NCBI GenBank assembly: GCA_913775215.1
Contig: CAJYKO010000321.1
Location: forward strand, 1-10,093
DNA length: 10,093 bases
Reading direction: 5' to 3'
Source of the DNA: an uncultured Devosia sp.
GTDB lineage: Bacteria > Pseudomonadota > Alphaproteobacteria > Rhizobiales > Devosiaceae
Position 1 is the stretch's first letter. Every line of letters begins with the position of its first letter. Both the position numbers and the translations under genes were made by a program. The notes below the pieces were generated by a model that was not told the DNA's origin, did not search any database, and saw only the letters and a program-made list of their open reading frames with translations. Positions 1-6,172 of the stretch are shown one piece after another.

Positions 1-767
1 GCCGCATTGTCGCGATCTTCCGGCCGGGCGATCGAGGCTGCGCGGTTCAGAAGTTCGTCGACCTGTGCCTGATCGACAGTGCCCATGCAGCGGTCATGGG
101 AAATATTGAGCCACATCAATCCTTCGATCGGCTGAGCTTCGATACCGTCCATGCCGTTGAACAGCATGTCACCAAGGCGGGCCTGCGCCAGGCAATGCCC
201 CTTGCGGGCTGCAAGCGAGAACCAGCTGGCGCTCTGCAGCGGATTGATGCCAAAACCCTCGTCCTGAAGGTAAAGAAGGCCCACGCGATACTGCGCATCG
301 GCATCGCCGAAATAGGTGGCGGCGTGAAGCAGCAACGCGTGCGAACGCTCGATATCGGCCGGAATACCGGCATCAGGCAGGCCCTGACGATAATAGTCGC
401 CCATCTTGACGAAGGACTGCGCCACGATGTCGGACTCGACGCCACGCGGCGCCGCATCGGCGTGCTGGTTGGCGATCTGGGCAAAATAACCGAAAGCCTT
501 GACTGGGTCCTTGGCGACACCCTCGCCATTTTCATACATCGTGCCAAGCTGCCACATCGCCATGGGCTGGCCAGCGTCGGCCGCATCTTCGAGCGCCGAC
601 AGATATGCATCGCCGGATACACCACCACCTGCCCCGTCCAACATATTGGCGAGATCGAGCGCAGCGTCAGCGGCGGTTTGTGCCTGAGCGGGGATGGCCA
701 GCGCTAGAACCGACAGCGCTAAACCGGTGACCGCGGATGCCAGATGTAAAGCCGGCGATTTCCGCAT
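1..767 (-). CDS. exoR: ExoR-like periplasmic Sel1-repeat regulator (C-terminus off the window)
   Basis: I read 255 residues from the ATG at 767 to the window edge without a stop. A good Shine-Dalgarno (AAGGAG, then TAAA, then ATG) supports this start. Residues 1-29 form a Sec signal peptide: basic start, hydrophobic core, and cleavage after Ala-Gln-Ala, predicted before Q30. The mature part holds Sel1/TPR-like helical repeats at about 68-100, 117-150, 155-190 and 192-224, with typical GEGV and LGxxY patterns. Two cysteines (C192, C227) lie in the C-terminal repeats. Rhizobial ExoR is about 268 residues with the same architecture. It is a periplasmic inhibitor of the ExoS sensor kinase, so it controls the ExoS/ChvI regulon (exopolysaccharide, motility, envelope stress). 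Size, signal peptide, repeats and the nearby tolC/valS genes favour ExoR, but any secreted Sel1 protein would look similar. Only about 10-15 residues are probably missing. Secretion is near certain; the exact orthology is inferred. Confidence 0.7.
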   Translation of the reverse strand, partial: MRKSPALHLASAVTGLALSVLALAIPAQAQTAADAALDLANMLDGAGGGVSGDAYLSALEDAADAGQPMAMWQLGTMYENGEGVAKDPVKAFGYFAQIANQHADAAPRGVESDIVAQSFVKMGDYYRQGLPDAGIPADIERSHALLLHAATYFGDADAQYRVGLLYLQDEGFGINPLQSASWFSLAARKGHCLAQARLGDMLFNGMDGIEAQPIEGLMWLNISHDRCMGTVDQAQVDELLNRAASIARPEDRDNA

Positions 768-1232
768 TTTACTCCTTTTGCCCGCCAGTTGGCGCGCGTC
801 TGCTACTAGAGGCGGCGGCGTGGCCGCGCCCGACAACCAGCTTGAACCGCAAGCCGAACGGTGAAAAGCGATGTATGAAGGATTGGTAAATCCGCATTGC
901 GGCAGCATTTGAGCGGACGTGTTCACGGAGTCGCGCAGGCCACCGAAGAGTTTGGCTTTTTGGTCTAAAACACGCCTGTCCTTGTTCAATCCACGCACGT
1001 CTTCACCATGTAGGCGGCATTCGCCGATAGCAGCCGTTCGGAGGACAGAAAGACAGGTTTTGAGACGCAGAGACACGCCTACCTCGAACCTGCTCACACC
1101 CGCCCCCGAATGCTTGAGCCCCTCGTTTAAGATGAGAATGTGGCAGGAAACATCGCCAAATTATTGATGGCGGGACACCCGCGCGTGAATCAGAACCGTT
1201 GTTGCGATTCCGTCACACAGAACCTTGGCTGC
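768..1232. other. 465-bp stretch without a convincing gene
   Basis: This stretch separates the zntB-like gene from the exoR-like gene, both on the minus strand. It must hold the exoR promoter, but I find no clear -35/-10 pair. Close to zntB there is a short hairpin (GCGGG at 1170-1174 pairing with CCCGC at 1178-1182, 3-nt loop), about 50 nt past the zntB stop. It has no following T-run, so it is at best a weak terminator. Two GANTC sites lie at 1187-1191 and 1206-1210. The only open frame of note, 919-1167 on plus, is Arg/Ser/Pro-rich, has no recognisable domain, and opposes every other gene here. The stretch could hold a small RNA, but I cannot show one. Confidence 0.6.
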
Positions 1233-2237
1233 CTAGAGCCAACGTCGCTTGCGCATCCAGACGACGATCCCGATCGCTAGAACCAGCAGCCCGCCACAGA
1301 CGTACCAGAATGCGTCAGGGTCGCTTGCCATCGGAATGCCGCTGACATTCATCCCCAACGCCCCGGTGATCAGAGTCAGAGGCATGAAGACGACAGTAAC
1401 GGCTGCGAGAATCAGCATGGTTCGGTTCATCTGCTCAGCGCGAGCATCGATGATCTGCTCATGGACTAAGACGGCCCGCTCGGACATGGCTTGAAGTTCA
1501 TCGCCCAATCGGGCCGATCGCGCTGAAGCTTCGCGCAGACGCAGGCGATCTCTTGCTGAAAAAAAGCTGAGGTCTTCGATCTCAAGCGTATTCAGCGTGT
1601 CGCGCAAGGGCCAGACCATTCGGCGGAAATTGATCATCGTGCGCCGCAAATGGCTCAGCCGCGATTGCGCTTTCGACATATCCTCGATGATTAGCGACTC
1701 CTCGATGCTGTCTAGCCGGTCGCCCAGCATCTCGACCAATGGCTCCATCCGGTCTGCAGCCCTCAGACCGAGGCGTGCGACCAAGTCGGCCGGCGAGACC
1801 GGAGCATGGTGTGAGCTTTCCCACTTTGGGATGCCGAGAAAATCAACAACATTGAGTTCGGACGCGATGGTTACACGCCCCTTTTCGATCAGTAGCGACA
1901 TCAATTGCCGCCCCATATCGTCGGGCTCTGCGCCCGGCCGCGCCACGCGGATGACGACAAGCGCCTTGTCCCCGACCACCGTACAGCGGGCGCGTGTGCT
2001 TGGAGCAGAGAGGAGGTCGGCGTGGAAATCGCCAAGCTCGCCCTTCATCCAGACCCGGAACTCGGGCGCCCGCGAGTTTCCGGCGATAAGCACAAAGCCT
2101 CTCAGTGGCGCCTTGGGCTCATCTTCGGTGGTGTGCCGACGCACCCCACCCTTGCCGTCAAAAATCAGCACCGTCGCAGCCCCTAGCAAATTGCCTGACG
2201 TGGCGGCAGAAGCGGGAGACGGCGCTGAATCGGTCAT
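1233..2237 (-). CDS. zntB: CorA/ZntB-family divalent cation transporter
   Basis: A 334-residue membrane protein of the CorA metal-ion transporter superfamily. These are homopentameric inner-membrane channels or transporters with a large cytoplasmic funnel and two C-terminal transmembrane helices. The visible architecture fits: a soluble domain (about 15-170), a long charged helical stalk (about 170-270), TM1 at about 273-294, the family signature GMN at 295-297 followed by VSGIP, then TM2 at about 309-328 and a basic tail (RKRRW). The SGIP sequence and the short periplasmic loop ending in DPDAFW point to the ZntB branch rather than Mg2+-importing CorA. ZntB was first described as a zinc exporter and later as a proton-driven zinc importer, so direction and metal are open here. 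The start codon lies 7 bp past the valS stop and no terminator fits in between, so it is probably the last gene of a valS transcript. Its Shine-Dalgarno is weak (GAG within CTGAGACC), which suits translational coupling. The family call is firm; the substrate is inferred. Confidence 0.8.
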   Translation of the reverse strand: MTDSAPSPASAATSGNLLGAATVLIFDGKGGVRRHTTEDEPKAPLRGFVLIAGNSRAPEFRVWMKGELGDFHADLLSAPSTRARCTVVGDKALVVIRVARPGAEPDDMGRQLMSLLIEKGRVTIASELNVVDFLGIPKWESSHHAPVSPADLVARLGLRAADRMEPLVEMLGDRLDSIEESLIIEDMSKAQSRLSHLRRTMINFRRMVWPLRDTLNTLEIEDLSFFSARDRLRLREASARSARLGDELQAMSERAVLVHEQIIDARAEQMNRTMLILAAVTVVFMPLTLITGALGMNVSGIPMASDPDAFWYVCGGLLVLAIGIVVWMRKRRWL

Positions 2238-2244
2238 GACGGTC

Positions 2245-4998
2245 TCAGTTCAGGCGCTTCAGTGCATCGAGAATGCGGGCGCGGCGATCGACAGCCGCCT
2301 CGCGTCGGGCCTTCTGCTCTTCGATCACCTCTTCCGGCGCCTTGGCGACGAACTGCTCATTGCCGAGCTTCTTGTCGATGCCGCTGATTTCGCCATCGAG
2401 CTTGGTGACTTCCTTTTCGAGGCGGGCCTTTTCCGCACCGATGTCGATCACGCCCGCGAGCGGCAGGGCAAACGTCGCCTCTCCGACAACAAACTGAGCC
2501 GACTCGCCTGGCACATCATTTTGCGGCGAAATCTCTTCGAGACGAGCCAGGCGCGTAATCAGCGACGTACCGGCCACGAGGCGAGCCAGAGTGGTCTCCT
2601 TGCCGCCGCTCACCACCAGTTGCAGCTTGGCGCTGGCGGGCACGTTCATTTCGGCGCGCACTGAACGGACATTGGAGATGACCTCGATCAGCCAAGCCAA
2701 CTCCTCGTCGGCCACGCCATCCTCGAGGCCTTCGAAGGTCGGCCACTCGGTCAGGATGAGCAGGTTTTCCCGCGGCGTGCCAAACTTGCCGGTCTCGGCC
2801 CAGAGTTCTTCGGTTACGAAGGGCATCATCGGATGGAGCATGATCAGGATCTGATCGAGCGCCCATGCCGCGGATGCGCGCGTCTCGGCCTTCGCTGCTT
2901 CATCCTCACCGTTGAACACGGGCTTGGCGAATTCGACGTACCAGTCGCAGAACGTGCCCCAGACGAAGTCATAGGCCGAATTGGCTGCTTCGTTGAACTT
3001 GTAGTCCTCGATCCCGGTCCGCACGGTGGCGAGCGCACGGACCGTGGCGCCGACGATCCAACGATTGAGTGCCAGCTTGTTCGCCTTGGGATCATAGCCC
3101 TCGACACGGCGACATTCGTTCATCTCGAGGAAGCGGGCGGCGTTCCAGAGCTTGGTCACGAAATTGCGGTAGCCTTCGACGCGGCTGATGGCCAGCTTGA
3201 GATCGCGCCCCTGCGCGGCCATGGCTGCAAGCGTAAAACGCGTCGCGTCAGCGCCATACTCATCGACGAGCTTGAGAGGATCGATCACGTTCCCCTTGGT
3301 CTTGCTCATCTTCTGGCCCTTTTCGTCGCGGACCAGAGCATGCATGTAGACGGTGTGGAACGGCTCCTCGTCGAGGAATTCCAGGCCCATCATCATCATG
3401 CGGGCAACCCAGAAGAAGATGATGTCAAAGCCAGTGACCAGGACGTCGGTCGGATAATAGCGCTTGAGTTCGGCGATCTCGTCGGGCCAACCCAGGGTCG
3501 AAAATGGCCAGAGCGCCGAGGAGAACCAGGTGTCCAGCACGTCGGGGTCGCGGGTCAATTCGACCGGCTTGCCATAGTGCTTCTCGGCGGCCGCCTTGGC
3601 TTCCTCTTCACTATAGGCGACGAAGGCCTCATTGTCCGGACCGTACCAAGCCGGAATCTGATGCCCCCACCAAAGCTGTCGCGAAATGCACCATGGCTTG
3701 ATGTTTTCGAGCCACGCAAAATAGGTGTTCTCGTATTGCTGCGGCACAAACTTGGTGCGGCCTTCGCGCACCGAGGCCAGTGCCGGTTGCGCCAGTACAT
3801 CGGCCTTGACCCACCACTGGTCGGTCAGGAATGGCTCGATGACGACGAGTTTGCTCTTCTCGTCGTGCGGCACCATGATCTTCTTGTCTTCGATATGGTC
3901 GAGCCCGCGCGTCGGGTTCTCTTCCGCCAAAGCCGCAAGATCGGCAACGATGGCTTTGCGCGCATCGAAGCGATCCATGCCGCGATATTTGGCCGGTACG
4001 AAGTCGGCATCGATAATGGCGCCGCGGGTCGTGAAAACGTTGATCGGTTCCACGCCAGCGCGCGCCCCGACCTCGAAGTCGTTGAAGTCATGCGCAGGCG
4101 TGATCTTCACAGCGCCCGTCCCAAGTGTGGGATCGGCATATTCGTCTGCCACGACGGGAATACGACGCCCCACCAGTGGCAGTTCGATGAACTTGCCGAT
4201 CAGCCCCTGATAGCGCTCATCTTCCGGATGCACCGCAACAGCAACGTCGCCGAGCATGGTTTCCGGGCGCGTCGTCGCGACGATGATATAATCGCGCGTT
4301 TCGGTGCCGGTGACATTGCCATCTTCGTCCTTTACCGGGAACTGATATGTTACGCCATCCGCCAGCGGATAGCGCAGGTGCCACATATGGCCCTTGATCT
4401 CGATATTCTCGACTTCGAGATCCGAAATGGCGGTTTCGAGGCCCGGATGCCAGTTAACCAGGCGCTTGGCGCGATAGATCAGGCCACGCTTGTGCAGCTC
4501 GACGAAAACCTTGGTGACGGCACGGACCATCTGGTCATCCGGCGCACCATTTTCACCCATGGTGAAGCGTTCACGCGAAAAGTCAGCCGAAGCGCCGAGA
4601 CGCTTGAGCTGATTCATGATCGTGCCGCCGCTCTCGCCTTTCCACTCCCAGACGCGCTCGATAAACTTTTCGCGGCCCATGTCGCGACGGTTCATCTGCT
4701 TTTCGGCAAGCTGACGCTCGACGATCATCTGGGTAGCAATGCCGGCATGATCCGTACCCGGTTGCCAGAGCACGTCCTTTTTCAGCATGCGGTTGAACCG
4801 GACCAGAATGTCCTGGATCGTGTTATTGAGTGCGTGCCCGATATGCAACGAGCCGGTTACGTTCGGTGGTGGAATGACGATGGTGAAAGTTTCAGCGCCC
4901 GGCTTGGCCCCGGCTCCAGCCGCAAATGCCTTGGCGTCCAGCCAGGCATCGTAAATGCGGCTTTCGACTGCGGCGGGCTCGTAGGTCTTTTCAAGCAT
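2245..4998 (-). CDS. valS: Valyl-tRNA synthetase
   Basis: A cytoplasmic class I aminoacyl-tRNA synthetase of 917 residues, a normal full length, charging tRNA-Val with valine at the cost of ATP. The N-terminal Rossmann half carries PPPNVTGSLHIGH, with the HIGH motif exact at residues 52-55. The second catalytic signature KMSK is at 563-566. The editing (CP1) domain inserted between them contains TTRPETMLGD around 242-251, the family's hallmark for hydrolysing mischarged Thr-tRNA-Val. An anticodon-binding helical domain follows (about 640-800). The last 65 residues are highly charged and heptad-like (ARLEKEVTKLDGEISGIDKK region), the usual ValRS C-terminal coiled coil that grips the tRNA elbow. 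The ATG start (MLEKTYEP) fits family N-termini. The Shine-Dalgarno is weak (GAG within GTGAGTGACCT). The gene follows popZ by 130 bp and is followed at 7 bp by the zntB-like gene. A small inverted repeat sits in its leader. All catalytic motifs are intact. Confidence 0.98.
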   Translation of the reverse strand: MLEKTYEPAAVESRIYDAWLDAKAFAAGAGAKPGAETFTIVIPPPNVTGSLHIGHALNNTIQDILVRFNRMLKKDVLWQPGTDHAGIATQMIVERQLAEKQMNRRDMGREKFIERVWEWKGESGGTIMNQLKRLGASADFSRERFTMGENGAPDDQMVRAVTKVFVELHKRGLIYRAKRLVNWHPGLETAISDLEVENIEIKGHMWHLRYPLADGVTYQFPVKDEDGNVTGTETRDYIIVATTRPETMLGDVAVAVHPEDERYQGLIGKFIELPLVGRRIPVVADEYADPTLGTGAVKITPAHDFNDFEVGARAGVEPINVFTTRGAIIDADFVPAKYRGMDRFDARKAIVADLAALAEENPTRGLDHIEDKKIMVPHDEKSKLVVIEPFLTDQWWVKADVLAQPALASVREGRTKFVPQQYENTYFAWLENIKPWCISRQLWWGHQIPAWYGPDNEAFVAYSEEEAKAAAEKHYGKPVELTRDPDVLDTWFSSALWPFSTLGWPDEIAELKRYYPTDVLVTGFDIIFFWVARMMMMGLEFLDEEPFHTVYMHALVRDEKGQKMSKTKGNVIDPLKLVDEYGADATRFTLAAMAAQGRDLKLAISRVEGYRNFVTKLWNAARFLEMNECRRVEGYDPKANKLALNRWIVGATVRALATVRTGIEDYKFNEAANSAYDFVWGTFCDWYVEFAKPVFNGEDEAAKAETRASAAWALDQILIMLHPMMPFVTEELWAETGKFGTPRENLLILTEWPTFEGLEDGVADEELAWLIEVISNVRSVRAEMNVPASAKLQLVVSGGKETTLARLVAGTSLITRLARLEEISPQNDVPGESAQFVVGEATFALPLAGVIDIGAEKARLEKEVTKLDGEISGIDKKLGNEQFVAKAPEEVIEEQKARREAAVDRRARILDALKRLN

Positions 4999-5019
4999 AG
5001 GTCACTCACAACAGATAGA

Positions 5020-5042
5020 CCCGCCAAGCTGAACATGGCGGG
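5020..5042 (-). promoter_or_regulatory. Hairpin in the valS leader
   Basis: CCCGCCA (5020-5026) and TGGCGGG (5036-5042) form a perfect 7-bp stem with a 9-nt loop, ending 21 bp before the valS ATG. In the minus-strand RNA it lies just after a T5 tract and is followed by TCTATCTG rather than a U-run, so it is not an intrinsic terminator. It could act as an RNA structure or a protein-binding palindrome affecting valS. T-box control of synthetase genes is essentially a Gram-positive device and there is no T-box here. The structure is visible; any function is inference. Confidence 0.35.
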
Positions 5043-5095
5043 CCCAAAAAGGGTTGGAAACTTCAAGCAAAAGCCAGTGCCAGGGTCAACTGCGC

Positions 5096-5134
5096 GATTG
5101 ATGAAAAGCGCGGTCGGCCGCGGCGCAATCAATC
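5096..5134 (-). terminator. Possible intrinsic terminator at the end of popZ
   Basis: In the minus-strand transcript a GC-rich hairpin (CGCGG, loop CCGA, CCGCG; 5122-5109) is followed at once by CTTTTC. It starts 6 nt past the popZ stop codon. An outer 7-bp pairing (GATTGAT at 5134-5128 with ATCAATC at 5102-5096) encloses it and contains the stop codon. The inner stem is only 5 bp and the T-run only four, so it is probably leaky. Some popZ transcripts may read on into valS, for which I find no clear promoter of its own. Confidence 0.4.
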
Positions 5135-5989
5135 GCCGCGAGCAACGCGGGCGATTTCCTTTTCGACCATGCGCTCAACGACGGACGGCAGATTTTCGTC
5201 CAGCCATTCCTTCAGCATCGGACGCAGCATTTCGCGAACCATGGCTTCGATCGTGATGCTGCCGTTGCCGAGCGTGGGAGATGCGATCGAGCCCAGTCCG
5301 GCAGCACCGAGCTTACCGATCGAGCTGCGAACAGCAGCCTTCGTCGTGCTTTCAAGCAGCCCTTCCGCGATATCGGCGCTGAGCTTGCGATCAGGCATGG
5401 GCGAGATCGAAGCGATGGTTGGCCGGGTGTAAGCCCTCTCCTCGGCTGGCGTTTCGACGGTCGAGTGGTCTTCATTGCTGGCAGCAGAAAGCACGGGTGC
5501 GGCCTCAATTTCTGGTTCAGGTACAAATTCAGGTTCGGGTTCGGGAACGAATTCCGGCTCCGGAGCACTCTGCTCCTCGGCGCCAAACGAAATAGGATCA
5601 AAGCTCGGCAATTCTGCGACCGAGGCTTCGGGTTCGCCAGCGTCCGATGAATTTTCGGCGGTCGAGAAGCTGATGTCGTCCGGTACGACAAGCGTCGGCG
5701 TTTCGTCGGCGGCAGAGGAAGTCTGCGCCTGCGCGTCAGCCAGGAGCGCTTCAAAGCCCATATCGGCGACGGCCTCGTTTTCCGGCACGATCTGAGCGGA
5801 AGAAAGTTCGAGCGGCTCGGCATCATCCGCGCTCGGCACGCCGGAGAAGCTCATGGCTTCCATAGGATCGGGCGCAATCTGCAGCGAAGGGCGACGCGGC
5901 GCTGCACTGTCATCGTCGTCCGCAATGATCTGCCGGATCGAAGACAGGATTTCATCCATGGACGGTTCTTTGGCAGCCGGCTTATTCAT
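5129..5989 (-). CDS. popZ: PopZ / DUF2497 polar organising protein
   Basis: A 286-residue protein of the PopZ (DUF2497) family, the alphaproteobacterial scaffold that condenses at the cell pole, tethers the chromosome origin through ParB, and recruits cell-cycle regulators. Three parts are visible. Residues 8-24 carry the family's N-terminal client-binding helix (EPSMDEILSSIRQIIAD). Residues about 25-200 form an acidic, Pro/Glu/Ser-rich, probably disordered linker with a duplicated octapeptide. Residues about 203-286 hold the C-terminal oligomerisation helices (ADIAEGLL, then TIEAMVREMLRPMLKEWLDE and ERMVEKEIARVA). Caulobacter PopZ is about 177 residues; the longer linker here resembles Hyphomicrobiales versions. 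The ATG at 5989 is preceded by GAGAGG with 5-nt spacing, a good ribosome site. The tolC terminator upstream makes popZ the start of its own transcription unit, and its upstream region carries GANTC and CtrA-like sites. Position between tolC and valS matches the conserved alphaproteobacterial order. Confidence 0.93.
   Translation of the reverse strand: MNKPAAKEPSMDEILSSIRQIIADDDDSAAPRRPSLQIAPDPMEAMSFSGVPSADDAEPLELSSAQIVPENEAVADMGFEALLADAQAQTSSAADETPTLVVPDDISFSTAENSSDAGEPEASVAELPSFDPISFGAEEQSAPEPEFVPEPEPEFVPEPEIEAAPVLSAASNEDHSTVETPAEERAYTRPTIASISPMPDRKLSADIAEGLLESTTKAAVRSSIGKLGAAGLGSIASPTLGNGSITIEAMVREMLRPMLKEWLDENLPSVVERMVEKEIARVARGD
5516..5563 (-). repeat. Duplicated PEPEFVPE octapeptide in the PopZ linker
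   Basis: Residues 143-150 and 151-158 of PopZ both read PEPEFVPE, in direct tandem and followed by a further Pro-Glu. At the DNA level the two 24-bp units differ in six of eight codons, every change being synonymous. The repeat lies in the acidic linker, where it adds negative charge at regular spacing. Confidence 0.9.
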
Positions 5990-6013
5990 AAGTGCCTCTC
6001 AACTTACGCTCGA

Positions 6014-6045
6014 CCCTCAAGAGGGGCCTCCGCAAGCCGCCCCTC
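6014..6045 (-). other. Competing hairpins in the popZ leader
   Basis: GAGGGGC (6021-6027) can pair with GCCCCTC (6039-6045), giving 7 bp and an 11-nt loop. The same segment's GAGGG (6021-6025) can instead pair with CCCTC (6014-6018) in a tight hairpin. In the minus-strand RNA its CCTCT (6024-6020) is also complementary to the AGAGG of the popZ ribosome site (5999-5995). The pairings exclude each other. The complementarity is visible; a regulatory role is inference. Confidence 0.3.
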
Positions 6046-6046
6046 C

Positions 6047-6091
6047 GATTCGTTACCCACACCTTAACGCTTTATATAAGAGGAAGGAATC
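6047..6091 (-). promoter_or_regulatory. Candidate popZ promoter region with GANTC and CtrA-like sites
   Basis: Between the tolC terminator and popZ there is an AT-rich core on the minus strand, TTATATAAA (6079-6071), the best -10 candidate; no good -35 precedes it. Next comes TTAA, 7 nt, then GTAAC (6067-6052), one mismatch from the CtrA box TTAA-N7-TTAAC. GATTC (6047-6051) and GAATC (6087-6091) are GANTC sites, the target of the CcrM methyltransferase of alphaproteobacteria, and lie on both sides of this core. Control of a polarity gene by CtrA, GcrA or CcrM would make biological sense, but the motifs are short and could be chance. Confidence 0.4.
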
Positions 6092-6120
6092 ACCGCGCAG
6101 CCAGTTCCCCCGTGATCCAC

Positions 6121-6153
6121 AAAAAGTTGTGGCCGGGACATGCCCGGCCACAA
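6121..6153 (-). terminator. Strong intrinsic terminator of tolC
   Basis: On the minus strand, 20 nt past the tolC stop, TTGTGGCCGGG and CCCGGCCACAA form a perfect 11-bp GC-rich stem with a 5-nt loop (6153-6127). It is followed by CTTTTT (6126-6121). No T-run follows on the plus strand, so it works in one direction. It separates tolC from popZ. Confidence 0.88.
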
Positions 6154-6172
6154 GAACTGGATTTTGTCGATT

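Noticed and set aside
919..1167. A small plus-strand open frame (82 codons) in the gap between zntB and exoR.
   Set aside because: No ribosome site that I can see, Arg/Ser/Pro-rich translation with no domain, and orientation opposite to every other gene. Not strong enough to call.
1170..1182. GCGGG-ACA-CCCGC hairpin as the zntB terminator.
   Set aside because: The stem is only 5 bp and the following bases (CATCAATAATTT) contain no proper T-run. I mention it in the description of the gap but do not list it as a terminator.
5066..5083. A sigma54-like element (TGGCAC and TTGC) ahead of valS.
   Set aside because: The gap between the two halves is 6 nt rather than 5, moving the GG and GC elements one base apart from the strict spacing sigma54 needs.
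5084..5089. TTGACC as a -35 box for valS.
   Set aside because: The hexamer 17 nt downstream is TTGAAG, which does not resemble a -10 box, and no other -10 fits at 16-18 nt.
2833..5256. An 807-codon open frame on the plus strand, antisense to valS.
   Set aside because: Over valS it lies in exact codon-on-codon register. Stops in it would require TTA, CTA or TCA codons in valS, which GC-rich genomes rarely use, so the open frame is a by-product of codon bias. The translation shows no domain, and valS itself has all its motifs.
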